38,976 nucleotides of DNA from Lactifluus volemus (GCA_022376515.1 WTXI01000326.1:1-38976); one strand, 5' to 3'. Numbered from the stretch's first letter, positions 21,195 through 34,291 are shown. Translations and numbers: made by a program. Notes: generated by a model not told the origin, from the letters alone.

Positions 21195-22436
21195 TGCTCC
21201 TCTTCACAATCTCCACAAATGTACCTCTTTCATCACTCTCATCTCTCGTCTCCGCCCTCTCATTTTTCTCTTCGTTTTGCAACCTTGGATGCCTATCCGA
21301 AGCGAGCCACTCCAACGCTCCCCTTTTGCTCGTTGGCATTTTTTCGCAAAGAGGACGCGACGCCATCTCGTAGCGACATACCCGGGAGACCAGAGACGCA
21401 AGTCGGGAGATGGAACGCGATGCGGAACAAGGGAAAGGAGGAGGTTGTTCAAGGCGTACAAGTTGGGTTGACAGAGAGCGTGGATTGGGAAAAAATATGA
21501 AGTCGTAGCCCAGAAGGTGACGTATTGCCCTTAGCATTACGGGGACTTAGGTACGAGCATCCCTTCCACTCGTCCCGTTGTACGATAACTCTGTCAAGCC
21601 ATAGAAGAAAGGACGTGCATACAATCATCACCCTCACAGATAAACGCTCCTCAGGGCCTCAATAAATCACTTTACATGCGACCAAGGTCCGCTCTCCTTT
21701 ATGCGTCTTGCGCATCCCGCACTAATTTTCACTTCGAAGCTAGGCCTTTTTGGCTCTTCCACGCCCTTCGTGACGGGAAGGCCCTATACCCTTCTCTATG
21801 ATCGCTTGGTAAACTCTTCTCGTGCTGTTGGGATCGCCCTCTCGGCTGGTCCACGGCCAACCTTACAGACGACATTTCATGGGCTACGCGCCATCACGGA
21901 GCCACTCAAAGTAACTCGGTATGTCCATTTTCTTCGATGGTGGCCTACATAAGCATTATATGCGCTCATTCCTTCATGCAGGTCAGAGGGTAATCTCGTC
22001 AATGAGCTCGGTAACATGAACCCGACTACGCTCCTCATCTCCGCTATCGAGAGGAGGGCGCTCACCTGCCGAGCAGCTAAGGAGGACGAATTCTATCTCG
22101 GTGTACTGCGTGATGGTGAGGTATGGCGGGACGATGGCACTTGAGACAGAGAGTGCTCCTAGGGAGGGCACGTTCGTTCAGGTACAGCACCTGTTTCACT
22201 ATGGCGTTCTGTAGAAAACGTATTGAGATATCGTTTGAACAGCTATCTCACCGTCCCAATGACGATGCCGTCCATGGTCTGGCCTCACTCCTCGTTAGGG
22301 TGTGGAAGAACACCCTAACATTGTTGGCTGCGCTAGAGTCCGACTCGGTCGTAGTGGAAGAAGAAAAATCGGTCACAATTGTTGAACACGCATTCGTCGC
22401 TGCGAGCGGGAATGGATTCATAATTGAGTCGCGGTG
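21195..22436 (+). pseudogene. FIST-like gene, copy A, main body
   Basis: Reading across frames gives blocks I associate with fungal FIST (sensor-like) proteins: SLAFFRKEDATP, IPGRPETQVGRW, SVDWEKI, GLFGSSTPFVTGRP, TTFHGLRAITEP, NEFYLGVLRDGE-like and TMALETESAPREGT. A GT-AG intron can be placed at about 21920-21981. The gene is broken: a frame change near 21215 against copy B, a TGA for TGG near 21497, other frame changes, and about 37 bp missing near 22132 where copy B encodes HHIMPGGPSHG. Its 5' end is separated by the transposon. FIST domains are ligand-sensing in bacteria; the role in fungi is unknown to me. The family call comes from memory of motifs. Confidence 0.5.
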
Positions 22437-22890
22437 ACGAAGTGGCCTGGACGTGCACTGCTCCTGGCTCTGCGGCCCAGCTGGCATAGTGATCATGGAA
22501 GCCGAGATATTATGGAACTCCCAGCGTACATGGTTTCTGCCATTTGTATATTGATTCTCACTAATCATGCTCGTTACACTTGACAGTGACATCGGATTGG
22601 GCACTGTGGAAAGCCATTACAGAACCCCCGCGTTGGTGAGTTGGTATGCCCTGGGGGCCCGGCGTGCACCTGAAACTTGTGGGTTTCAAACCCTCGCGTC
22701 CCTCCCCGCGCTGGTATGGAAGAAGACCACCTGGTTGTTTGTGGCATTTCCCGGGCACGGTCCATTTAGGCCAGCGTTCGCGTGTGGTCTCTCGCCTTGT
22801 CCTCCGTCAAATCGAGGATATTGCTGTGTTCGGTTGTCGGACATGAAGAAAATCCAATAGGTATCACACCCTGATAGAAACATAAATTGG

Positions 22891-25159
22891 TCATTTGGTA
22901 CGATGTGTATACATAACAGCAACAGGATTGTTAAAAAAAGAACAAGTGACGCGGATACCGCTAACCTGAAGGTATTGGCGCCGGCAAGTTCCGGTGGCGA
23001 GCGCGCGCCTCCCCTCGGCCCGGTGCCCCGGGCTGTCATCGATGTCATCAGTGGTGGCTTGGGCAGTGCTTTGCGGTTGTTCAAGTCATACAGTATGAGC
23101 GACTCGTGTTTTTGTCATCCGTGAAACATTTCATTCTATTTTTAATCACTGTGATGTGGTCCAGTTAGTGCTTTTGTGCCCACGATCCCTTGACACAGCG
23201 TCCCCGTGATCTCAACAGTACACACAACGCTCGACGCGCTTGAAGACTTGATACTGTATAGGATGAACCCTCGAGCCACAACTTGAACGACACGCAAACC
23301 TTTAGCAATTCATGTCTCTCTAAGTGTCTACTTGTTGGTTATTGATACTTTACTGTAATGTCAACGAATGGGCGATAAGCCCGTTCATAGAGGAAGGCCC
23401 GTGACACACACATTGTCGTGACTTGGCCTGACCTCACGATCTGTTTTCCCCCTTCGACTCTGGGTAATATTTTATCTCGAAATAAGACCTCCTGGATTGA
23501 AATGTTTGAAACTAGCACATTTTCGTTTGGCATGTCAATTTCGCACGAACACCCGGCTACGACTCGAGTCTTACCAAAAGTTTAATTCTTATCTCTGCTC
23601 GCTCTTCGTTGTGGGTTACTATGTTTCTTGGAGTTTCAAATTAGTCGGTCGTGATGGAGCCTCTGTTGTCCGACGATATCGACGTTGAAAAGCCATTGGT
23701 TTTGTTGTACTCGCAAATATATGTGGGAAGACGACAACTGCAATGAATTCTTGGCACGTGTGGAGCACGATTATCATGACAACCAGTGATAAGGGCGTCC
23801 GCTTGCCCTCCACGGTTGGTTAGAGCCAGGTCTCGCGTGTGCCCGGTGCCCGGGGATCCCATGAGATGCAGGGTAGTCCGAGTACCGTGGAGCCGAGATG
23901 TTGGCCATCCTCCCTTGGTTATTAGAGTTGTGTCTAGCACTGCTGCTGGAGTCTGTTGCTTTATGACCCATAAGCACCAGAGTTCAGAGCTGCCGTGGTC
24001 TTTCATTCTACGAGTTGTCACACACCTGCAGTGAAGCTTGATCCATGAGCAACTGGTGCAATCCCACTGATTGCTTGGATTGCAAAGGAGACGTCGCCGT
24101 TGCTCTTGCGCATACCGCCTTTCCTCCCAACGTTTGAGAACGCAAGATTCTAGAGTTCATCCGTGGCCCAATTCGCCATCGGAGGAGATATGAGATGAGA
24201 ATGTAGCACTTTGATAGGTGATACTTCTGTCAGTAGGGTCTGCTCATCATTTTATAGAAATCTGCCCCACCGCGTTGGGACCCGTGCCACCTGGGTTGGC
24301 CTCATCAATAAGGAGATTTCTCGGACCCATGCTGCTTGGCCATAGACGCCCAACTTGACCTGTCTCCATTGTTTCCACTGCGTGGATGTAAGTGGCGGGT
24401 TCACCCCTCCAGGTATTCGTTGTGTTTTCCTGTTGTTTTTACTTGTTGTACTCTGTCCGAGCCATGGATACCGTACCAAAGGGTACAAGAAAAAGGAGGT
24501 ATTTCCACTAGATGTGGCATCCATTATATTTGCTTTGACACCAACAAACTGCGATACAAAGGAGCGCTCATTTCTCCGTGAAGAACAAGGCACATCAACG
24601 CCATATATGCCAACTCGATTGAACAAGTGCTTTCCCTTTGCTTTGTATATTTATGGCGTCACCGTCGGCACAGTCACTGGCAACCATGTTTCAAGAACAA
24701 CGCTCGAGGAAGCACATAACTCTGAGCCCACTCAGACCGTACCATACCTGGGAACTTGTGGCGGCAGCATAGTATCTCAGTGGCGCAGCACTAGGCTAGG
24801 GCCCGCACTGCCGTGTTTGAGCAACTGAAAAGACGGTCGAGATAAGTCTTAAACCTACTAGTAATTACAGTAGTGGGGATTGTAGGCGTGCCGCGCTTAG
24901 GAAGTGCTACAAAGGCTCCATTAGCATTCGTGATAGATTTTAATCTATAATTGATAACTCGTATGCGATATGATACCCTGCATGGGCGATTCGGGCCCAA
25001 GGAAAGGAACCACGTGGACTTTTGATGGTTCCTGCAACGTCGCACTTAGCGTTGCGAGCAAGGTAACATCAATTTATGGAACTCATTCTGGTAAACGAAA
25101 ACGATTTCTAGCCATTCAGCTAGAGTGGGTTCGTCGTCCAGCTTGTCGGGATCTGTGCT
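22891..25159. other. spacer between the two duplication copies, no gene recognised
   Basis: A GC-rich patch at 22970-23090 could be an old exon (open plus-strand frame 22903-23124). An open frame at 24355-24828 (157 residues) has a hydrophobic FLLFLLVVL stretch near its start, but no family, promoter or second copy supports it. Minus-strand frames at 23641-24021 and 24252-24626 are equally unsupported. I see nothing else. Confidence 0.4.
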
Positions 25160-25729
25160 AGTAATACTACTATGGCAACAAAGTGCATCACTCTCTTCAA
25201 TTCACAGCTCCCATCGAGTCAAAGACAATTTGGGCTCCATATCTCCGTATCCAAATTCCGCCTCTCGGATCAGCTCTTAGCTCGACAAGATGCTCCGAAT
25301 GTTCTTAACCTCGACAGGGCCGTGCTGTGCCGCTAACTGACCGACCCCACTGAGGGCAACACAGAGCGCACCAGGGGTGTAAAGGACTCGGAGCTCTCCG
25401 TGCCAGAGGATGAAGACTGACACTGCGTAGGACGATGAACCAGGTTGCGGAGTGGTTGAGATACACATAGATGCATGCCAGTGACGCTGGAGTGCGCTGG
25501 TTACGAAGGAACATTAAATGTTGAAATGTGCAGATGGGAATCAACAGGACACACAGGGTGACACAAGAAATGTCGGACCTGGCAGAATGGCAAACCCCGG
25601 TATCCAAAAGAGGATATCAACACGTGATTGGTTATGTGCGGAGGGGCGTTAGTACTTGGATTGGCGTCCATGAAGAGGTCGTAATTTATGGTATACTTTC
25701 AAAAAACAACGGCACATATAAAACAGAGT

Positions 25730-28700
25730 CTATCCAGATAAACTATGAATGTGTACCGTAGTCCAATTCGATCCATGTACAAAGTTTGACAAATCAAGCC
25801 AAGTTTCGTGTCTGCCTGCAATCCAGACTGTGTTAGCTCTATGAAAGTATGACCGGTGAATCTGGGGGACCCATAAGAGGAGTTCACCCTCTTCGCCACA
25901 TAACCACCCATCACTATTAACCAAGAAATCGTTCATAAAATCAATCTTCTCAGTATCCTCCATTCTGACCTTCTTCACACGAACCGTGCGATCTTGTGAG
26001 GCTGTGGCTCGGATGTGCTGCCCGTCCGGTGACAGTGCAACATGTTCAGAGTCGACCGATGTAGCGAATCCAGGAACTGTGCTTGCTACCTCTCCGAGAC
26101 CTGATGGGGCATCCCACATGCGAATTGTGTGATCTGCTGATGCTGAGGCTATGTGCTTCCCGTCTGGTGAGAACGCAGCACATAAGACTATATCAGTGTG
26201 TCCAATGAATGGGGAAGCTATGGCCTCTCCTGTTGCGACATCCCACAGGCGAATCGTACGATCATTCGAGCCCGAGATGATATACTGCCCGTTTGGTGAA
26301 AATGCAACGGACCTGACTCGGTGGGCGTGTCCAGTAAATGGGCCTGCTATGACCTCTCCTCCTGTTGTGGTATCCCACACACGAATCGTGTGATCGTCCG
26401 AGGCCGAAGCAATGTGCTTCCCGTCAGGAGAGAATGCAACCGATGTAACAGCATCAGTGTGTCCAGTAAACGGGTCTCCGATAACCACTCCTGTTGCAGC
26501 ATCCCACACACGAATTGTGCAATCTGCTGATCCCGAGGCGATCTGCTGCCCGTCCGGCGAGAAGGCCACCGACAGGACTGGATCTGTGTGTCCAGTAAAC
26601 GAGCCCGCTATGACCTCTCCTGTTGTGGCATCCCACACGCGAACTGTGCGATCATGCGAGGCCGAGGCAACACGACGCCCTTCTGATGAAAATGCAACAC
26701 AGACGACCCAACTGGTGTGTCCAGTAAACAGGCCCGGTACTACCTCTCCCGTTGTAGCATCCCACATGCGAATTGTTTCATCACGCGAGGCCGACGCAAT
26801 GCGCCGTCCGTCTGGTGAGAATGCAACTGATATGACCAAATCAGTGTGTCCAGTAAATGGGCCTGCGGTGACCTCTCCTGTCTTGACATCCCACATGCAA
26901 ATTGTGTGATCGAACGAAGCCGAGGCGATGCGCTGGCCGTCTGGTGAGAACGCAATACACCTGACCCAATTCGTGTGTCCAGCGAACGGGCCTGGTATGA
27001 CCTCCTTGGTTGCGACACCCCACACACGAACTGTGCGATCGAATGAGGCCGAGGCAAGTCGCTGGCCATCTGGGGAGAATGCAACAGAAAGCACCTGATC
27101 GAGGTGTCCAGTAAACGGGTCTGCTACAGCCTCTCCAGTTGTGGCATCCCACACCCGAATCATACAATCGCTCGAGGCCGAAGCGATGAGCTTCCCGTCA
27201 GGTGAAAATGCAGCAGAGTTGACCCAATCTCTGTGTCCAGTAAATGGGCCCGCCATGACCTCTCCTGTTGCGGCATCCCAAACACGAATCGTGTGATCAT
27301 CTGAGGCTGAAGCGATGCTCTTTCCGTCTGGAGAGAATGCAACAGATTTGACCGTGGCGGTGTGACCAATAAACGGGCCTGCGACAATATCCCCTGTCAA
27401 GGCATCCCACACGCGAATCGTGCGATCGCCTGAGGCGGAAGCGATGCGCTGCCCGTCAGATGAGAACATAACAGATCTGACAAAATTTGTGTGTCCAGTA
27501 AACGGGCCAGACACGACCCGTTCTGTTGCAACATCCCACACCAGAATGGTGCAATCTCCCAAGCCCGAGGTGATGCGCTGGCCGTCTGGTGAGAATGCAA
27601 TAGAGCTGACCCCATCGGTGTGTCCTACGAATGGGCCTGCTACGACCTCTCCTGTTGCGGCATCCCACACTCGAATCGTACCATCGAGCGAGCCAGATGC
27701 GATGCGCCGCCCGTCTGGCGAGAATGCGACAGAAACCACCCAACCAGTGTGTCCAATAAACGGACCCACTACGACCTCCCCAGTCGTGGAATCCCACACC
27801 CGAACCGTGCGATCCCGTGAGCCCGAGGCAATCAGCTGCCCATCGGGCGAAAATGCAACAGAGTCGACGGATTCGCTATGTGCCGGAATCGTCATTTCGA
27901 GTGCTGGCCAATGAGTCAACTGCCCGCGTTCCAAGGAGAACGTGTGAGGAAATTGGCCAAGGTAACGTTTGACGATGTGGGAAGAAGATGGTGCGAATGG
28001 CAGCGCAGATATATATGTGTGCGGGGCGCTCCTGGCAATAGCCATCCCGAAGTACCGCACAAACGAAGACGCGTCATTCACAAATGCTAGAAAGTTCTCC
28101 ATCTCCGTTTGTGAAGGCTGCTGTGATTTACGCAATTGTCACTAAATGTCATGCTCAATTATACGATGTACATACCTTCGTTTGGTCAGACCGCAACCAG
28201 GAATTCAGAGATGACAATGCTGGTGAAGCAATGCTGACTTTGCTCTTGATGCTAAGCACTTCCAGCCAAAATAGGAACTTCGTCTCGAACAGGGATCGAA
28301 ATTTCATGAAAAGGTCTTGCTCGAATGCAACATGATCTAAATGATCGTCCCAGAAAACGCAGGCATACGATAATCCAGGTGGAATGTGTTTGGAAATTCG
28401 TGATTCAAGGTCTGGCACATCGCTGTTCGCAACATATGACGATTCCAGCTGGCAAATGTTGAATTTAAGCTTGTCCAGCATTAGGCCAACGCACGAATGT
28501 GCTAGTTCCCGGTGGGAATTCCCAAGGTCAACATAGAATTCGTTGCTCTTTCTATTCGTTAGAAAGTCACGGAATGACGTATGGAGTGGAACGATCGGAC
28601 GCGTTTGATCAGATGACGCCACATTACTCAGCAGTGAGCCGAGATGGCGGAGCATTTCGATGACTGGGCGAGAATCCTCGGGATCATCAATAGGTGCGTG

Positions 28701-31304
28701 CCGACGCAGAGCGATCAGGGAATGAAGTGATAGTGGTTCGATAGCAGCAAAGAGCTGTCCCATGACCGAACGAAATAGGACCTGTGCTTCATGTGGCTTG
28801 AAGTACCCTTCGAGAACTTCTTCATATAGCTTGTCTAGTGGATCTCGTCCATTCCGATCTCGAGAGTGTCCTAACAGCCGCTGTACGCACTTCTTCTCGC
28901 TAAACCCAAAGCTAGCAGGAGGGCTATTTATGAATCCACATGCAACGGCTGCCCACTGGAACAAGCCCTCTGCCGCCTTGGCTAGTTCGGCACCATGGAC
29001 CCTAAACACCTCCGGAGGGAGCTTCTTCTGAAGGTACATCCGAATATCTTGCTCTGTCTTGGCAGCCAGTTTTGCGTCATCCATATAGAGCGTGTCGAGA
29101 GATGATGCTTGTGCGAACGCAGATTCGATCCCACCTTCTAGCCTCGACGTGACGAGTACACGGAATTCGGCTGGTAGCTTTTCGAGATATTCGGCGATAA
29201 ATGTGTGAATACCGATTGGGCCAATCGCATCACCACTCTCATCCAGTGCATCGATAACGATCAGGATAGGACCGGGAAGTGACAGATTCTTGAGCGGATC
29301 GAGAAGGAGGGATTCGAAAAGCATACGATAGTCCCGGGTGCCACAAAGAGATGGATTCTCTTAAGGACCCTCCCGAGAGCCACTTTGAACGCACGATTTC
29401 GATAGGAGAGGTCTCGACTGAGCGTCGTGAAGAGCTGGTAAGCATCGTCTTTTGACTGCTCCTTCCTCAGGAAAGCAAAGTAGGAGCCGAGACACATCTT
29501 GTCGAAATGACGCGCGACTTCATGCGCGATCGATGACTTTCCCGTGCCTGCCTGCCCAAGGAGGACGAGACCACGTTGAGATTCAGGATTCTCGACCCAC
29601 TTGACAATATGGTCCAGGAAATCTTCTCGTGTGCCTGGAAGACAGCGCCTCTCATCTCCGAATCGCCATCCTCCCTTGTAAGGCAATTCTCTAATTCTCA
29701 TATCCAGTTCTGTGTCCCATTTGTCAGGTTGACGATCCGACAACCGTTTCACCGTAAGCACGCACCAGCTTCTAGCACAGCAATCTCTGTCGTGACAGCA
29801 GCACGAGCAAGGAAATGGTCTCGCAGTCGGACGAGGTCAGTGCGATACTGGTCTATTTTCCCATCAACCTGGCCTACAATATGCTTCAAGGTACGCTTTC
29901 CTACAAATCACATGTTTAATTCTCACCAACGAGAGAGGTCAAGAGGACGTACCAATTTTGACATCCTCCGCGTACGAGCTGATGAATTTGGCACATTCAC
30001 AGACGCATTCCAGCATCTCCCCGAGGATTGTCGCCTGTCTAGACTCCGGCGTGAGGTTCCTTAGAGTGTCAGCCTCTTCTGTAAATTCGAACGCATCGCG
30101 TATCGCCTCAAGCAGTGTTTGGATGTTGTCATCACGCTGAACCTGTTGTATCAAAGTCTAGCGGGATGAAAGAAAAAACGATGAATATTCCAGATACTCT
30201 GATAACGGAGATCGCAAGGGGACAAACCTTGGGGATCTTCGAGAGCAGACTCCATGCTAGATTTGCATATGGATTCAGCTGAAGATTGAAAATTAGCTCA
30301 GAACGAATGAATAAAAGTCAATGCTGGTCATACTGCTGCGATTGGACTGACGGTATCCATCACCCATTTGATGACATTCACAGCGCTTTCCCACGTTTTT
30401 ATAGTATTCATAGTATTCATAGCTTCCTCGGCGCGAGAGAGAGTAGCACGTGAAGTCTCTGTCTCATTCAGCGTTACTGGTCGCACAGGAGTACCGCTCT
30501 CAATGGGAAGATCACCCCTCTGAGATAACGGAAATACAGGCGCGGTAAACGACGTGAGTTGCATGGCTTCAGCGTTGGCTGGGACAGTAAAACGTACAGC
30601 AGTTCCTTCAGCAACAGGGATATGAGCCACCGTAGGGCTAGGGGTGTTGACTACCCCAGTCAAAGAGGGACCTGTATCCGCTGATATGGTGATCGTTAGG
30701 GAGAATGTGTTCGATTCCGTTGAATGTATATCGGGCCCATCGGCACTGGTGAAATCAATATCGACTTCTATATATAGCATGCTCAGCAAGATGTATGAGA
30801 AACAATTCTAAGAACAGACGAACCATGTCGTGGCTCACAGACTATCTCTTTCCTTCCAATAAGAATGTCTCTCGTGATGGTCTTCTTCGCATAAACAGAC
30901 ACTCCAATGCTTGACTGTGGTTGTACGGCACTGCGGGACGCCTCAGTTTTGTATAGGAATAAAGATGTGTGATTTCTCACAATGCGTCGACTATATCGTT
31001 CCACTCTACGCGCTGAGCCACGCTCCGCACAGATCTCGATTCCCATGTTCTCTCCCCATAGGTCACAGTGACATGAAATCGTCTTTTCTTCCCAAGGAAG
31101 GTCTTGAGACGGGGTAGATTTTGAGCTCTGAGTACTGGAAGGGGACAGAAGTTTGCAACTTGTCTGAGAGTGATCATAGAGATACGTACCAGTCACCTTC
31201 AGCAAGCCTGGTTGGATTTCGCTGGGTTGAGGGCGACTGACTGACGTTACACCTGGCCTACAGTAATGATTAACAAAGGGACATCGGGTGAGAGGCGTTG
31301 GCAT
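25730..31304 (-). CDS. C2-NACHT-WD40 STAND receptor (NLR-like), copy B, one frameshift
   Basis: Nine exons agree in phase: 31190-31304, 30981-31134, 30824-30930, 30334-30767, 30228-30278, 29953-30157, 29766-29900, 28176-29709, and 25730 to about 28117. The start is ATG 31304 (MPTPLTRCPF). Residues about 33-140 form a C2-like domain (LPRLKTFLG, YGERTWESRS, SVYAKK). A helical domain common before fungal NACHT follows (about 270-400). The NACHT part has KGGWRFGDERRCLPGTRE, Walker A GQAGTGKS (about 452-459) and Walker B ILIVIDALDES (about 549-559). Fourteen WD40 repeats (about 991-1593) and a short tail make some 1,707 codons. One base is missing near 29360 against copy A, between the Walker motifs; as it stands the frame stops at 29261. 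A cytosolic ligand-sensing STAND switch is expected. C2 may bind membrane or calcium. Confidence 0.88.
26075..27883 (-). repeat. 14 tandem WD40-coding repeats (129-bp unit), copy B
   Basis: Fourteen repeats correspond one-to-one to those of copy A; unit 12 has one extra Gly codon (132 bp). A degenerate fifteenth unit (SEHVALSPDGQHIRATASQD) follows. Several units are almost unchanged between copies (units 6 and 7), while others differ mainly at the residues after GHT and at SxD. Confidence 0.9.
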
Positions 31305-32094
31305 ACAAATTTGTGCTCATCTGAGTGTATGCAAATGCAGTATTCCTTAGATTGAGATACAGGTAAGACCCGGAAGGTGGGAGGTGATATGAGAGATCGG
31401 GGCGGCAATCACTCAGGGCTGGACTGACGGCGCTTCTTTATCGATCTCCAACAACAATAACAAACATTAGTCAAGGTTGTTGAACGCACCGTCTGGTGCT
31501 GGTCCGCTTTCTCGAGGCATATTATTCAAAACATGGCCTTGTTGTTGACTAGCCGTCGTTGGCTTTTCCATTCCCCAATGTCAGCAGAACTGGTCTGGTC
31601 TGGATCCTGCCAGTGAAAAGCGGGTAAATTTAAAAAGGATGGTTGGATCGCGCCGTGTTGGTTTGGCTTCGAGATGACAATTTCTGCCAGTGTTTCTAGT
31701 AGCCCACTTTCCGCTACTACATACTGTATGGACTTCGATCACGCCTCGGGTCATCCGCCAAATCAGTTTCAAGTGCCAGTGACACAACCCTCATGTCCGA
31801 ATACTTTGAGCTTTACCTTAACACCGATACCATATGCTTAACCACTAGGTAATCAGAGGTCAGAGATGTATTGAAAGGTACCCAAATCACCGTAGAAAGA
31901 ACAACAACAATACTCGCCACTTGCATAGCCAGTTGACTATGGATCAGTAGCTTACTATAATGGCGTGCAGGGCTTCCAGCGCGCGGATGCTACACCGCAG
32001 CCTTTTTTGCGTGTCATCATTCTATCATATACTGTCAGAAGGATTTCATTATTTGACTGAAAGGCTTGACGATTGGCGTGACGACTAGACAAAT
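31305..32094. other. divergent intergenic region between receptor B and FIST-like gene B
   Basis: About 790 bp upstream of both genes, conserved with copy A except 31681-31731. The stretch 31735-32060 is strongly conserved (for example TTTCAAGTGCCAGTGACACA and ATCATTCTATCATATACTGT) and is the best candidate for shared promoter sequence. No unambiguous TATA box was placed. Confidence 0.4.
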
Positions 32095-33377
32095 ATGTTG
32101 TATTCCAGCACAATGCTTACCCAAAGCGCGTCCTCTATCTGCGTCTTCCAGCAGAGCTCGTCGCGCATCCGCTCCTCTTCACAATCTCCACAAATACACC
32201 TTCTCATCACTCCCATCTCTCGTCTCCGCTCTTTCATCTTTCTCTTCTTTTGGAAACCTCGGATGCCTACCCACAGCGAACCATTGCAATGTTCCCATTG
32301 CCTGCTCATTGGCATTTTTTCGCAAAGAAGACACGACGCCATTTTGTGGCGACATACCTGGGCGACCAGAGACGCAAGTCGGGAGATGGCATGCGATACG
32401 GAACAAGGAATGGAGGTGGCTGTTCAAGGCGTAGAAATCCTGTTGACCGAAGGCGTGGATTGGGAAAAAATATGGAGTGGTAGCCCAGAAGGCGACGGAT
32501 TTCCCTTTGCACTGCGAGGACCTAGGTACGAGTATACCTTCTATCACTCGTCCCGTTGTGCGATAACTCTGTCAGGCTATAGAAGAAAGGACGTGCGTAC
32601 AATTATCACCCTCACAGACAACGCTCCTCAGGGCCTCAATAAATCACTTTCCTGTTTTCCACCGACCAAGGTCCGTTCTCCTTTACGCGTCTTGCGCATC
32701 CCGCAATAATTTTCTCTTCGAGCAAGACCTTTTTGGCTCTTACACGCCCTTCGTGACGGGAAGACCATATACACTTATCTTTAATTGTTCAGTAAACTCT
32801 TCTGGTGCTGTTCGGATCGCACTCTCGGCTGGTCCAAGGCCAACCGCGGACGACATTTCATGGGCTACGCGCCATCACAAGGGCCGAGGGTCCTCTCGTC
32901 AATGAGCTCAATAACATGAACCCGACTAGGCTCCTCATCTCCGCTATCGAGAAGAGCATGCTCACCGGCCTAGCAGCTAGGGGTGATGGATTCTATCTCG
33001 GTGTACTGCGTGATGGTGGTCCATGGCAAATACATCACATCATGCCTGGTGGCCCCTCGCACGGGACAATGGCACTTGAGGCAGAGACTGCTCCCAGGAG
33101 GGCACATCGGTTCAGGTACGGCACCTGTTTCACTGCTGCGTTCTGTAGAAAAAATATCCAGATATTGTTTGAATAGCTATTTCACCGTCCCAATGACGAT
33201 GCCGTGCCCATAGTCTGGCCTCACTCCTCGAAGAACACCCTAACGTTGTTGGCTGCGCTAGAGTCCGACTCGGCAGCAGCAGAAGAAACTATGGTCGCAG
33301 TTGTTGAACACGCATTCGTGGCTGCGAACGAGAATGGATCCATGGTGGGTCGCGGTGACGAAGTGGCCTGGACGTGC
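32095..33377 (+). pseudogene. FIST-like gene, copy B
   Basis: The gene starts at or near ATG 32095 (or 32113, MLTQSASS). Recognisable blocks are SLAFFRKEDTTP, IPGRPETQVGRWHA, GVDWEKIW, GFYLGVLRDG, MPGGPSHGTMALE and VVEHAFVAANENG. They lie in more than one frame: one base fewer than copy A near 32410 shifts the frame, and the segment holding the copy-A intron (about 21920-21981) is absent. The 3' part is separated by a solo LTR. FIST proteins are sensory in bacteria; the family assignment rests on remembered motifs of basidiomycete relatives. Divergent pairing with an NLR-like gene in both copies may be chance. Confidence 0.5.
33374..33377. repeat. target-site duplication, left (GTGC)
   Basis: GTGC precedes the LTR start at 33378 and recurs at 34288-34291. 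Copy A has the single empty site GACGTGCAC near 22451. Confidence 0.7.
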
Positions 33378-34287
33378 TGTACGAGCTCCTGGGAGCCCAG
33401 GTGAGTTTGAGGGTGAGTTTGAGAGATGGAGAGGGGCCAGTTAAGGCAGCAGAAAGAGATGAGTGCTGAGACGACGAGGATGCTCGCGGCACGATTTGGA
33501 ACAGGGACATGAGGTGTTCGAGAACGAGATCGCGGTGTCGAGACGTAGAGTTGAAAGTAGTTTTGTTAGAGATGACAAAGCGAGAAGGAAACTTGATTTC
33601 TTAGCAGACAAAGTGATCCAAATCAACGAGGGATTTATTGGACGGCCATTGAGCAAGGCCTGTTATCTACTTCGTAGCAGATCTAAGATAAATTTCTGAA
33701 GTCAATGAAAGTAGTAAGTCTCAATAGCTAGCTCGAGACGTTATTTCGGGAGGCAGAGATGAAACACGAAAGTATATAGAAAGGAGAGAATATGGTATGG
33801 TTGAAGTAGGTCTGTACGGCGTCGGCCGTAGGGATGTTGCATCGGACGACGCCCCGATGGGCTCGGGCCTCCTGCGAAAGCACTCAATAATACGGAAAAA
33901 GGGAAAGTGGGAGCAGCAGTAAAGTTGGAAATGCCGTCGTAGGCATCGTCTCACAGTCCCGCCCATAGAAAGAGTCTGGAAGGAGTAAAGGTAAAAAGAA
34001 TCTAGCAAAAATAAGTAGTCCAAGATCGAGGTCCCAGCGGGAGATACCTGGTACTATGTACAAATGAAACGGGTTTGGGGCATTGCTTGGCGAGTTTTGA
34101 ATCTGCCGAAGGGTGTCGATGTCGGTCGACGTTGAGGTAATTGCAAAGAGTCAGGATTGAGGGGTGCGATGTTGAGATAAGATGAAGACGACTCAGAGGT
34201 GTCCAAATTGAGTCGAGGTTGAGGACAGCCGCGAAGTCGAAGATGACGAAATTCGAACCCAGCTGCGAAGTCTACCTTACCGTGACA
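33378..34287 (-). mobile_element. solo LTR of a retrotransposon
   Basis: A 910-bp insertion relative to copy A has minus-strand ends TGTCACGG...GTACA (5'-TG...CA-3') and is flanked by GTGC on both sides. It has no coding capacity for retroviral-type enzymes. Part of it (33721-34260) resembles the fragment at 10276-10717 inside the KDZ element. A solo LTR is the usual remnant of recombination between the two LTRs of a full element. The family (Gypsy or Copia) cannot be told from the LTR alone. Confidence 0.75.
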
Positions 34288-34291
34288 GTGC
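34288..34291. repeat. target-site duplication, right (GTGC)
   Basis: GTGC follows the LTR, then ACGTCTCCTGGCTCTGC matches copy A after its empty site. Confidence 0.7.

Larger units (their letters stand above)
21188..22890. repeat. segmental duplication, copy A, right part
   Basis: Homology to copy B resumes after the transposon and runs with 32170-33377 and 34288-34740. Similarity weakens beyond about 22600 and is lost near 22900. Copy A lacks the 910-bp LTR present in copy B. Confidence 0.85.

Noticed and set aside
24355..24828. 157-codon frame with a hydrophobic segment (possible small secreted protein)
   Set aside because: There is no homologue, no second copy and no clear promoter, and other frames of similar length overlap it; evidence is insufficient.
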